In this document: positions 45,221-56,589 of the stretch, piece by piece
Layout of the letters: the number at the start of each line of letters is the position of its first letter
How positions within the stretch are numbered: position 1 is the first letter of the stretch
Assembly (NCBI GenBank): GCA_035236585.1
Contig: CP141132.1
Span: 22,543,945 to 22,607,944 of the forward strand
DNA from: Warburgia ugandensis
Lineage: Eukaryota > Streptophyta > Magnoliopsida > Canellales > Canellaceae
Direction of reading: 5' to 3'
Length of the DNA: 64,000 nt
Notes under the pieces: model-generated
Database searches by the model: none
The model's input: only the letters and a program-made list of their open reading frames with translations
Told to the model about the DNA's origin: nothing
Position numbers and translations under genes: made by a program

Positions 45221-46990
45221 CATTTTGCTAATCTTAAGAAAAATATGTAAAAACTCATGAAAACAAAAATGGTTGCCATTTTTGTAGGCACTCATGATTG
45301 CATTTCACATATATAACAAGCCATTAAACTGTTAAGTTATCCCTAGTAGACGAGTTAGGCCTCATGAGGGTTTCTAATGAATATACCCACAAAATTTAAT
45401 AATGTTAAGTCCTTTATTTTATCTTACAAAATTATCATCTATTAGTACTCTATTGGTTTTAAAAACTTATAAAAATGAATGAAATTTTTTACAAATTACC
45501 CATATACCGAAGCCATTTCATTATAGTTATATCTCAGAGAGCAGTGTATGTATAGGGTACATAAGTTAGGACTTCTGAATAGATATGCTTATACTCCATT
45601 GGAATAATGTCTTGACCTCAAATTCTCACTTGTATATACTTAGAAATAAAACTCTCAGAGAAAAAAAAAATTCAAACAAGATTCTCTCGCTATGTGACCG
45701 AATCCAACAATATTATTGGTTCACAAAAGTTTAAGGATTGATGAGACAAAGAATTGTGATCCCTTAGAATGGATGCCACTACCAAGACTAGTAAGGGGTA
45801 TTTCACCTTATTTCCTAATATATTTATATCCTCATTAAGTTAATTGTCTACCTTAAGATCCACAAGTCTTTAGATAGGATGAAACATATAATTGGGAAAG
45901 GTTCTAAAAAGAACAGTTAAAAAGGATTCAAAAGTTTCAAATCTGAGTAGAGGTCTTAAATGAATATTGTTTGGACAACATTACTTTTGATTGTATTGAA
46001 GTGAATATCTTTTCTATTTTTCTTTTTGACTTTCTTATGTATTCCTTTTTCTTTAAGGGAAAGGTATTTTCTTTGTAAGCACTTTGATATTTTTCACTTC
46101 TTAAACTTTTGTCCTTTTTCTACTCATTTTTGAATGATATATAATAGATATTTTACTTGGTTTTTGGGTTAAGGTAAATAGGGTTTTGAAAAGAAAAGGC
46201 TTACCATGATGCTCAAAGGGTCTAATTAGTGATACAATATACATTGTAGGCTTTATGTCTCCATGCTAAAAAAAGGATGGCCTATATCATTTCCTAAGTT
46301 TCTTATAGCCTATCTAATTCGATAAACGTTAAGGAAACTAAGCTAGTACTCTTATTGTGATTCTTGACAATTGACCAAAATAAGAAAACTAGGATCTTTC
46401 AAAATTGATGATTGCTAAAGAAAAAAAAGGAATTATATATAAACCCCCCAAAAAAATGATAGTCTCCAATACTCATGGGGTGTAATTCTCCAATGATTTT
46501 CCTTACAGTTTCTATGTCTTAACCATTTATTTGCCTAAACTTATGCACTGTGTGTAAGTGAGTTTTGATATTTAGCTTTCATAAAATACTTCAACACATG
46601 AATAAAATACAGAATTAACCATATGCATTTCTATTAAAAAAGTTCAGGTAGGAGAAATACTATGCTTTTGAAAATCCAATTCTCATCACAATAAAGGAAC
46701 ATTGACCTTTAAAACTTTAAAAAACTTAGAAAACTCTTCTTTTTCTTTTTTTCAAAACTCAAGAAAAATTTAGAAATCTCATGTATATCTACACCTCCCA
46801 ACTTGAACTAAAAAGTGTCCTCAATATTTTGAAGCATATGGCACCTATATTATGAATGGGTAATGTAGAACAATGAGACTCTAAAAAACTGGGGTTGCCT
46901 CCTAGTGAGTGCTAAGTTTAACATCTCCAACTAGACGTATAATGCTATGATGAATACAATGACGAATGTAAAGCTTGTGATGGATGCAAG
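45221..46990 (-). other. Non-coding region between E5 integrase and 3' LTR
   Basis: About 1.8 kb of AT-rich sequence with no open frame of 60 codons on the minus strand. Some Athila elements carry an env-like ORF here; none is recognisable in this copy. Confidence 0.6.
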
Positions 46991-47940
46991 TGTCATGGAA
47001 CATGCTAAGGGGGGTCCTAATAGATTGGTTCCTCTAGCAAAATCTCTTCTACTTTAGGGTTTACCAACTCAAGATAGAGTTTCAACCTTTTCCCATGGAC
47101 TTTGAAAATCTCTCCTTCCTTTTCTATCTCGATAGCCCCATGGGGGTAAATAATACATACTATGTAGTGTTCAAGCCATCGAGATTGAAGTTTTCCAAGA
47201 AAGAGATGCAATCTAGAATTATTAATAAGTATTCCCTCCTATCATGTAATATTTTTCCCATTAAGTTTGGGGCATTGATTTTATGCCATATTGTGCAATC
47301 CTATGAGTAGCACCATATTTTTTTAGTATGTTTTCAAACACTTTATTGAAAAAGTATTTCCTTCCATCACTAATTATGGACCTAGGGGTACCAAAAGATA
47401 TAAATATATTCTCCTTTAAAATCTTGACCCCACCCTATGGTCATTGATCTTGCATGGTATGACTTCCACCCATTGGGACACATAGTCCACTCCCACAGGG
47501 ATGTATACATAACAAAAGGAATTGGGAAAAGGTCCCATGAAATCAATGCCCCAAACAATGAAAGGCTTAATGATAAGAATAGGGTTTAAGGGAATCATAT
47601 TTCATTTTCTTATGCTCCCTAACTATTGACATCTGGCACATGCTATACAGTAAGCATGAGAATCCCTAAAAATAGTGGGCCAATAAAAACCACACTACAA
47701 AATCTTTGTAGCTATCTTTCTAGAATTGAAATGGCCACTGCATGCATGATGATGACAAAAGAAAATGATTTTATGATGTTTATTATCTGGTATGCATCTG
47801 CTAATGACTTGATCAGGATAGTACTCTAACAAGTACATATTGTTCCATGTAAATTGTTTAACTTAGACAATAAAACCTTTCATGTCTTGTTAGGACTAAT
47901 GATCAGGCATTTGACCTATGACAAGATAATTGATTATATC
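46990..47940 (-). pseudogene. Integrase relic of E5
   Basis: Minus-strand pieces run from the zinc-binding domain (HHKIIFFCHHHACSGHF near 47790-47740, CIACARCQ near 47650-47630) to [28 protein letters not shown] (47598-47416) and the C-terminal part GKLQSRW, GAIEIE and FKVHGKRLK (47211-47017). The middle of the catalytic core, with the second Asp and the Glu, is missing or scrambled between 47410 and 47230. The C-terminal piece is the part that E4 lost. Confidence 0.83.
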
Positions 47941-48470
47941 TGCATAGTAAGGAAATTAGGAAATGCGCAATAATTGTTCATCTAAAAATGTTTCTATTAT
48001 AGGCACATTTTCACTAGTAGACACCTTAACTAACTTGACAAATGGTCTACTACAACATTTTTAGAACCTTTTTTATCCCAACTTTCTAAATCACACACCT
48101 ATAGCAAAAGTATTTATCATATCAACCTATGTTTGGGATCTTTCTTAGAAACAAGATATTTTAATGCTTTGAGGTACAAATAGATAATGACCTTAGATCC
48201 TTGCAAATAAGATCTAAATTTATTCAAGGCCCAACAAATCTTTTTCTATAATAGAATAATAGAGTTGTTCATCATTGAGTGTCTTTCCAGCATAATATAT
48301 CACATGGGGAAGTTCATCACTACGCCGCCCCAACATAGCCCCAATTGCATAGTTTGAAGCATCACACCTTATTTCAAATGGTGTACTCCAATCTGGCAAT
48401 TGAATAATAGGTGCAGAAGTAAGTTCAAACTTTAAGTTCTCAAATTCTTTCATACAATTGTCATCAAAGT
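47940..48470 (-). pseudogene. RNase H domain relic of E5
   Basis: The open stretch 48453-48220 reads FELTSAPIIQLPDWSTPFE, RCDASNYAIGAMLG and YYAGKTLNDEQLYYS-IEKDLL, all standard for Athila RNase H. The frame is then lost, with traces of the DHTTLKYL and QEF regions near 48180-48060. It is slightly better preserved at its start than the E4 copy. Confidence 0.83.
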
Positions 48471-49178
48471 TAAAATTTGCCTCCTTCGTAAGTACATTAC
48501 ATAGGGGCTTAGCAATTTTACTAAAGTCCTTGATGAATCATCTATGTAAACTAGCATGGCCACAAGTGCTGTGGGAATTTGGTTATTGCTAGATTATCCA
48601 TCAAGAAAGCAGTAATAATTGTGACTGGAAAACCTTTTCAACATTTGGTCAATAAAGGGTTGAGGAAAATGGTCTCTCCTCGTGACTGAATTCAATTTTT
48701 GTTAATCTATACAAACTCTCCACTCGGTGCTCATGCAAGTGGGGACTAACTCATTATCCTCATTTCAAATTACCATCACTTTGAACTTGTTGAGTACAAC
48801 CCAAACTAGGCCTACCCAAGTGCTGTTAAATATGAAGTAGATAACACCAACATTTAGGAGTTTTAGCACTTCATCTCTCGCTACTTCTTTCATATTAGGT
48901 TTTAGTCTTCTTTTTGTTTCCCTAGATGGTTTAGCATTTTATTCTAGGTGAATTCCATGCATACACATAGTAGGGCTAATCCCTTTGATGCCTACTATGG
49001 TCCACCTTAAGGCTGTCTTATGTTCTCTAAGAACATCAAAATGCTTACTTTCCCATTCTTTATCTAGATCTGAGGCTATGATTACATGCAAGGATTCATC
49101 TAATCTTAAATAAGAATATTTTAAATTTTTAGGTAATGGCTTAAGGACCAAGGTGGGTGGTTTTTCTACTGATGGCAT
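48470..49178 (-). pseudogene. Reverse transcriptase relic of E5 with the active site deleted
   Basis: The open stretch 49178-48939 carries the linker (PTLVLKPLPKNLKYSYL, TIVGIKGISPTMCMH) that precedes RT. The fingers motifs WRVCID, KLN and DHFPQPFIDQML and the palm start YYCFLDG lie near 48725-48605. The frame then jumps at about 48585 straight to the connection region FIKDFSKIAKPLCNVL. The stretch that should hold FxDD is absent, a deletion of several hundred bases compared with E4. Confidence 0.85.
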
Positions 49179-49339
49179 TGGGACAGAATTTGGAGGAAGA
49201 GGTTCTCCTAAAGGTCCTCATTTGGAGTATCCATTATAAGGCAACATCTAAAAGATTATTTGCTTTATCAATGGACTTGACTATATCAAAATCACAATTA
49301 CAGTGCACTAGACATGCCTCAAGTGGATCTAGAATAGGC

Positions 49340-49860
49340 AATGGTGGTTAGCATCTTGAATTAGACCTTTAATTAAATTTACTATAAAGGAATCATCTAG
49401 CTCTAGAAGCTGATGATCGAGATTAAAAACATTGAATTTGACTTTCATATTGCTGAAGGATAACTTCATTATATCATTCCTATAATTGATTATAGCATTG
49501 GATGTTGCCAAAAATAGACACCCAAGAATTATCAAAATCCGACTACTAGGGCTTGATATAAGCTAGGTATCCAGGACAATAAAATCTAAAGAGAAGTAAA
49601 ATTGGTCCACCTTTATTTAAACATCTTCAAACCTACCATGTGGAATCTTTACCAATCTATTTGCTAACTGCAAAGTGATATTGGTTGGCTTAAGGTCACT
49701 GGGCCCTAGTTGTTCATAGATAGAATATGGCAACAAGTTTACATTAGCCCCTAAATCAAGTAGTGCCCTATAAATGATGTGGTTTCCAATAACACAAAAA
49801 ATGTTAGGTTAATGTGTATCTTTAAACTTAGGAGGGGTTTAGTGCTGAATCAAAGAGCTC
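49340..49860 (-). pseudogene. Aspartic protease relic of E5
   Basis: The minus strand near 49775-49680 reads DLGANVNLLPYSIYEQLG followed by LKPTNITLQLANR, colinear with the E4 protease. The catalytic D-x-G is kept. The second block (FLATSNAIINYRNDIMKLSF) is in the open stretch 49535-49329. A stop and a frame change separate them. Confidence 0.82.
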
Positions 49861-49969
49861 GCTTGCTCAGTGATGAAGGCTTTCTTTTACACATCAATCT
49901 TGCACCTTTGTGTGTAGAGCTCTTTGAAAATTTTGGAATAAGTAAGAATGTCTTAAATAGCATCGAGTA

Positions 49970-51640
49970 ATGAGATATTGATTTGAACATGCTTCAACAC
50001 ATCTATTATTGCTTGGAAATTAGTTCCCTCCTTAGCCTTATTTAATAATTGAGGGAATGAGGCTTTAGGCACATAAGGTGCCTCCTCTCTAATTTTCTCA
50101 TTCTACCCAACTTTATTATCAACCTAACGGTGACTCCTAAGGGTAGTTATGGACTTTAGTTGCTCATGAGGTCTTTATGTATGTGAATTCGAGCCTATTA
50201 CAAATTGTTCCTTATGGTTTTGGAATTGGCTAAATGGGAAATTGTCCCGTTCCTCTATCATTCAAAGTAGTGACAACTAGCTCATTTACATTTTAAATTT
50301 TTCAATAGCTTGAGAATTGACAATTGAACTCTGTCTACTCTCATTCTAGATATTATTTAATGCCTTATTAGTCTCCACTTGTTGTTTTACAAGCAACCTT
50401 ATATTGTCTTCTACTAATGGTTTCTTTGGCTGTTGAGGAAGTTGAAAACTAGGTGGTTCATGGGGAAATAAAGTCCTAGGAAAGTTTTGTGGAGGAAGGT
50501 TCATAAATGGAACTCCTTGATAATTGCTTTTAGACGATGACCAGTTAGGATGCCTAACCCATCTTGCATTATAGATCTTAGAGTAAGGATTATTTCTAGG
50601 GTTGTAATATGGATTAATTGAATTCATCTATTTTAAAATATATTCTATGTACACACTATTAGATGGACAAGTTGTAGTTAAGTGTGCTTGGCTAGAACAA
50701 ACAGGACAAACCTCTTGTGGAAGTTTCATGGAAGCATTGGCAGCCATGATGGAGTTTTGTTGGGTCGTAAATTTTTGGAACATATTTTCTTCCTTGTCAG
50801 CTCGTTTTGCAAAGGAGTCAAAATTTATAAGACATAACTGTGGTCATTCCTATTTCATATAGGCATCTTTTGTTTTTAGGCTAGGTATTTCTATCTCTCT
50901 CTCTCTCCTATTAGAATAATCTCATTTCTGAGTATTCTCAACTAAGGTCTTAAGAAATTCCTATGAATCAATCTCATTTTTTAACATGAGGAGCCATCCA
51001 CTAGCTGCATCTATCATTTGTCTATTTTGAGGTGTAAATGCCACATAGAATTACTAAACTTAGTTCCATTTCTGGAATCCATGATGGGGACATTTTTGTA
51101 GAAATTCATTCCACCTTACTTAGCATTTATAGTATTGTTCATTATCTATTTACTAGAAATTGATAATCTCCCTACAAAGGGAATTAGTCTTATGGATGGG
51201 GAACAATTTGTTTAGAAACTTTTTAGACAACTAACCCCATGTGGCAATGGAACCAACTTCTAAAAAATTCAGCTATGATTTGATCTTATCCTTCAATGAG
51301 AAGGGAAACAACCTAAGTCTAATAGAATGATTCGAAACATTTCAAAACTTGAATGTAGTGCAAATATCAAGGAATTCCTTGAACGTAGGTATGGAGCCTC
51401 TTTCTTGACCATAAAATGATGCGAGTAAATGTATGACTCCAGGTTTAAGGTCATAGTTGTCTACATGGGTGGGTGGTAATGTGATGCATGATGCAATATT
51501 TAGTTGGAGTGGTGCATAGAAGTCTCTTACGACCTTCTGCTCAACTACAAATAGTGGGTCTATTATGGGGCTAGGAATTTGATTCCTTGCCCCTTTTCTA
51601 TGGGTATGTTCAATCTCAAAGTCTAATGGTACTAACTCTA
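49970..51640 (-). pseudogene. gag relic of E5 with zinc knuckle
   Basis: The capsid motifs near 51400-51240 on the minus strand (KEFLDICTTFKF, HSIRLRLFPFSLKDKIKS, ATWG) match E4. Downstream, 50708-50667 encodes CPVCSSQAHLTTTC, a C-x2-C-x4-H-x4-C zinc knuckle that binds RNA in the family. The best open stretch (50627-50346) is the Asn/Pro-rich part after the knuckle. Stops and shifts are spread through the gene. Confidence 0.82.
50667..50708 (-). other. CCHC zinc knuckle of E5 gag
   Basis: Cys-x2-Cys-x4-His-x4-Cys is intact on the minus strand; the spacing is exact. I could not find its counterpart in E4. Confidence 0.82.
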
Positions 51641-51644
51641 TGTT

Positions 51645-52560
51645 CTAAGATAGATGACCTTGCATGCACTAAGATGAAATCCCATCCAAATGATGCAACC
51701 TAACTATATGCTATTCCTACTCTAAATGATGCACAATCAATCCCTAATGGTCCACTAACGAACTATTTTGATCATCTTTGATAATGTATAGGGTGATAGC
51801 TTTTAGACCTAGAACTAGATAGCTCCTCCTTTTTATCCAAGCTTGACCACTACTTACAAGTTAGATTTTTTTTCTAAAGTGGTTAATACAATTCTCATAT
51901 AAGGAGGCATTTAGACCACAACAAATATAAACAAAAGGCATGGAAAGATCACTTGGATTTTGGATACCCACTATAACCATGATGCTCAAGAGCCACTGGA
52001 GTGACAATATATCTCCTCCTTCTAAAAGGGTCCTATGAGGTCAAAACCTTAAGTCACTTGTTACTTAATTTTAAATTAAGCTTCAAGGTAAAGGATTATG
52101 TACATACAATGAATTGATTTGATTACCTAGGTGGGCCAAGGATTGGGTGATGAAATCCAATTCTTATCTTATGAGGATTCTTGTAGGGCCCTTACTATTA
52201 TTGTGTTCCATCCACCATAAAGCAATAAATGTGCAATGCCATACAAGGAAAGGAAAACTAATGCATATCTATATGCTATCTATTCAAAGGTCCACACCTT
52301 AATAGACAAGACATTATAACCAACAACCTATGCCTTAGTTATAGCTGAGCTTAGGCTAACCAAGTTGATGAAGCATTGGCCCACAAGATTGCTGGCACTC
52401 CTTTTGCCAAATTCCCCTCACACAAAAATAAAGAAAAATGGTCAACTTGTGAGGAATTAGGAAAATATGCAGATATGAAGCATAAACCCAAATATAAGTA
52501 ACCTAAAACTATTACTAAAGATAAATAATCTAAAAAAATTCAACAACAAATCTTTGTAAT
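51645..52560 (-). other. Untranslated leader of E5
   Basis: It sits between primer site and gag on the minus strand and shares 'gattatccaaaatcc', 'caagtgacttaag' and 'gtagcata' words with the E4 leader. About 0.9 kb, no ORF. Confidence 0.65.
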
Positions 52561-52578
52561 TACCTAGCAACGATGCCA
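52561..52578 (-). other. Primer-binding site, tRNA-Asp type (E5)
   Basis: The minus strand TGGCATCGTTGCTAGGTA matches the Asp-type site at 13 of 18 positions, the best of the three Athila-like primer sites here. Confidence 0.75.
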
Positions 52579-55247
52579 AAAGCTTGGTATAGTCTTAGAA
52601 TTACTAGCAACTGCATGAACCAATGTAGTAATTTGCACGCAAGAGAGGTTGATCCCACAAGGAATCTCACAAATTTTCAATTAATTGGATTGTAGTTAAA
52701 TCACTTATCTATAGCCAAAGAGATCTTATTTTAATTAAACTAGGAAAATAAACAACATGAAAATGGAAACATGCATGAAATTAGAAATATAAACTAAATG
52801 GAAACTTTCTAAAAATAAATGTCTTCAATGGAATGAGAAACTTTCCTAACTAACATTCATTCAATAAAAGAAATTAATCCAAAGCTAGGATGACCTAATC
52901 TAGGAAACTTATTAAAAATAAAACCACACCTTCTAAAAATAAAACTTTCCTAAACCTAGAACTTTCTAAAACTAAACAAAAAACTTTCTAAACTAATCCA
53001 AGATGAAAATAGCTAAACAAAGAATACCTCACTATCATGAACAAGGAAATAACTAACCATTTAAAGATAAACCAACTAATCCCACCATGTGCATGATCCA
53101 TGGAGTTGTGCGCATGGTTCATGAGGCTTGAATATGGCAAGAATGTATGAATTAAAAACTAACTAACATGGGATTTAATCAAAATAGTAAGTAAAAATAA
53201 CTAAAAAGCTAAATGGGTTCCTAAGGAAATGAGCAAATAAAATTTCTAGACTACTAGAAGTTGTACATGAATCATGAAGGTAAACATCCACAAGTATAGT
53301 GCATATGATACTTCAATCAAACAAGCATGGATAGAGATAAGATGTGTGTGATTCAAGGCATGAAATAAGACCATAAAACAAGAATTTTAAAGGACACCAA
53401 GCCTGAGAATAATCAGGAGAAACTTTGCATGAAACATAAACTTTATTGGATTGAAATTAATATAAGAATTGTAGGCATGTATATAGAAGAAGAAACTTGA
53501 TAATTGTGAACTTTTCCAATGACTATAGCTTGATCCAAATCAAATCTCAAACACACTGTAATAATCTCAAACTAATATAAGATATCATGCATGTGAAACC
53601 CAAAAGGAAATCAATTGAATAAGAACATGAAGATGGGAAAGATATCAACATGAACTAGTCCTAGAGCTAAGTAAAAACAAGGAAATTGATGAAGGAAAAT
53701 AAGAGAATTCAAAGCTACTATTCTCTTGGTTGTCACTACAAGAGTAAAGAAGATTTGAAACTTCAAGAACTAAGCATAAAAATTAAGCAAAGTGGAAGCA
53801 AGAGTTAAAGGAGATAAAAAAGGAACTATGTGTATGGAACTTAAACAACAAAGCAAGCAATAAACCAGTGATGGAATTAAGGAAAATAAAGAAAATTTAT
53901 GACCTGGGCTTAGAGAGTAAAAAACATATAACAAAGCAAGGAAGAGGCATTGAGAACAAGGACAAGTATCCAAGGAGAAGTGTGTCCAACCCTAGCAAGC
54001 AAGAAAAGAAAAAGACATGGAATTCCAGCCTATGATGGGGAGTCGAGTTCCTTCTGTGGGACATGAGGTTAGGAATTGTAGGTAGAACTCTAGGAAAGTG
54101 GGTGGATGGTGGAAAGAGATGGATTTAGAAGGTGAGATAAGGTGGACTTTCTAAATATAAGCAAAGGGAAGGGGAGGCACCACCTTGCAAGGGAGCGTGG
54201 AATTCCTTCCCTTAAGGCATCTCCGATGAAGGCATAGAAAGAGAGTGGAAAGAAATAGGAAAGAGGGAGGAAAAAGATAGAAAGGTGAAGTTGAAGTGGG
54301 GAACTAGGAAAGTGTTAAGAAAAAGGTGAAAAGAATGAAATTAGAAGGTGGGAGGATCCAGTTTTCAAGGAAGGTCATGTGGAACTCCTTCCCTTTCTAA
54401 GGGTATCATGTTGTGGGTAGGAAAGAAAGAGGGAAGAGGGAGGAAAGAGAGGGAAAGATAAGAAAAATGGAGATGGTTTCTCTCTTGAACCTATGAATGC
54501 ATACCTTACCAAGTACTAATCTTCCTCACACTCCTAATTATCCCTTGAAATTCACTATTTTAACATAAGATAATTGCTTCTAGAAGCCCTCCAATCATGT
54601 GACTCCATGTGGCATGGCTCTCATGTCTTGGTAGCTCATTTTGATGTCTTTAGTGGCTAAGTCCCTTGTCTTCAAGGCTTGAATAGCTTGACTTCCTTAA
54701 GTTTTGCATGCATGGCTCTAATTCTCATACAAAGGTGGTGGAATTGCATGGCTTTTTGCATGGGCCCATTTTAGTCACCTTTGATCTTCCCATTGTTTTC
54801 TTGCTTGCCTCAAGATGAAACAAGAACCACTATAGATTTTAGTAAGAAACTAGGAGATTGATGAAGGAAAACAAGAGAATTCAAAAGCTACTATTCTTTT
54901 GGCTACCACTACAAGAGAAAAGAAGATTTGAATATTGAAGAATTAAGCATGAAAATTAAGCAAAGTGGAAGCAAGAGTTAAAGGAGACCAAAGAGGAACT
55001 ATGTGTGTCGAACTTAAACAACAATGAAAGAAATAAACAATGAATGGAATTAAGGAAAATAAAGCAAAGTACTGAGCTGGACTTGGGGTGCAAAAACCAA
55101 ATAACAAAGCAAAGATGAGGTACTAAGAACAAGTAAAAGTATCCCAGGAGAAGTGTGTCCAATGCTACCAAGCAAGGCAACAAGAAGACGTGGAAGTGTA
55201 GTCTAGGATGGGGCCTAGAGTTCCCTACTTGGGAGATGAGGTTTTGC

Positions 55248-55260
55248 TAGCATTTATAGA
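55248..55260 (-). promoter_or_regulatory. TATA box in the outer LTR copy of E5
   Basis: The minus strand reads TATCTATAAATGC. The inner copy of the duplicated block lacks this segment, jumping from 'gaggtt' to 'aggaattg' at about 54070. Confidence 0.5.
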
Positions 55261-55289
55261 TAAAGTTCCCTCTTGAAAATATAAGATTT

Positions 55290-55341
55290 GATTAGGTTAG
55301 GTTAGGAAAGGAAAGGAAAGGAAAGGAAAGGAAAGGAAAGG
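55290..55341. repeat. (GGAAA)n microsatellite after (GGTTA)2
   Basis: Nine or so GGAAA units follow two GGTTA units within the E5 LTR; absent from the inner copy of the block. Confidence 0.95.
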
Positions 55342-56589
55342 AATTGTAGATAGGACTCTAGGAAAGTGGGTGGAAGGTGGAAAGAGATGGATGTAAAAGG
55401 TGAGATAAGGTGGACTTTCTAAAGATAATCAAAGGGAGGGGGAGGCGCCACCTTTCATTAAGTGATTTGGCAAGGATCCCTTCCCTTAAGGAGTCTCACA
55501 TGGAGGGATGGAAAGAGAGTGAAAAGAGGGGAAAAAAAGATAGAAAGTTGAATTAGAAGTGGGCCACAAGAAAAGTGTTAGGAGAGAGGTGAAAAGGATG
55601 AAATTAGAAGGGGTGAGGCACCACTTTTCAAGGAAGGAGGCATGGAACTCCTTCCCTTTCTAAGCTTATCACATGGTGGGTAGGAAAGAGAGAGGAAAGT
55701 GGGAGGAAAGAGAGGGAAAGATAAGGAAAATGGAGATGGTTTCTCTCTTGACTAGTCCACCTATGCATGCATATCTTACCATTTACTAATCTCCCTTAAA
55801 CTCCTAATTATTCCTTGAAATTCACTGTTTTCATGTAAGATAATTACTTCTAAAAGTCCTCAAATTGTGAGACTCCATGTGGCATGGCTCTCATGGCTTT
55901 GTAGCTCACTTTCATGGCTTTGGCGGCTAAGTCCCTTCACTTCAAGACTTGAATGGCTTGGCTTCCTTAGCTTTCCTTGATAGCTTAAGAAACTTGCACG
56001 CATGGTTATAATTCTCATGCCAAGGTGGTGAAATTGCATGGCTTTTTGCATGAGACTAGTTTGGTTACCTTTGTATCTTCCTATTATTTTCTTGTTTGAC
56101 TCAAGATGATCTTGATCATCAGTTCATATCTTGATCAATCTCGACCATTGGATCATCTTTTCAGCACCTACAAAAAAGTAAAAAAATCCTAATTAAATCC
56201 TAAAAATTATGACAATTCACAAACTTACTTTGGATTACCTTCTGAACCTAGAAAAAATCAAACTTCTAAATTATTAGGTCAAAAATGCATAGGTTATGAA
56301 TTTTTAGGTCACATACTTAAAGTTAATTATAACTTCCTCTATGTGGATCTTTCGTGTTTAAATCAATCATTTTTTTTTTAATTTAGAAATCACCATCCAT
56401 GCATATAATTGAGTTTTTCTAACATTTTTAATTCGCACACCTAATGTTTGGTAAAGTCCCTAACTGAGTTCACTAATCTTTTCATGTCTGAAAAGTCTTT
56501 GCATACATTTGAGCTTCAATTTTTTGAAAAAATGGACAAAAATCCTCAAATGACTATGGCAAGATCATTAAGAGAAAATGAGGAGGAAA

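Larger units (their letters stand above)
53640..56105 (-). repeat. About 1.2-kb tandem duplication in the E5 5' LTR
   Basis: The blocks 'gaattcaaagctactattctc' (53704 on) and 'gaattcaaaagctactattc' (54878 on) start parallel series that continue through 'aagcaaagtggaagcaagag', 'aggtggactttctaaa' and 'gggaggaaagagagggaaag' to the 'aagcc' block. The offset drifts from about 1170 to 1260 because of indels. Only the second copy has the TATA-containing stretch (55240-55330). Confidence 0.85.
52587..56312 (-). mobile_element. 5' LTR of Athila-like element E5, with internal duplication
   Basis: The LTR runs on the minus strand from a broken outer edge near 56312 to about 52587, next to the primer site. 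Compared with the 3' LTR it lacks roughly the first 110 bp, including TGATAAG. It is about 3.7 kb because a block of about 1.2 kb is present twice (53640-54826 and 54827-56105). The 33-bp stem-loop is at 53085-53117 and a TATA box at 55248-55260. No gene. Confidence 0.85.

Noticed and set aside
45221-46990. Possible env-like gene of E5
   Set aside because: The position would fit an Athila env-like ORF, but no minus-strand frame of useful length or a membrane-anchor pattern is present.
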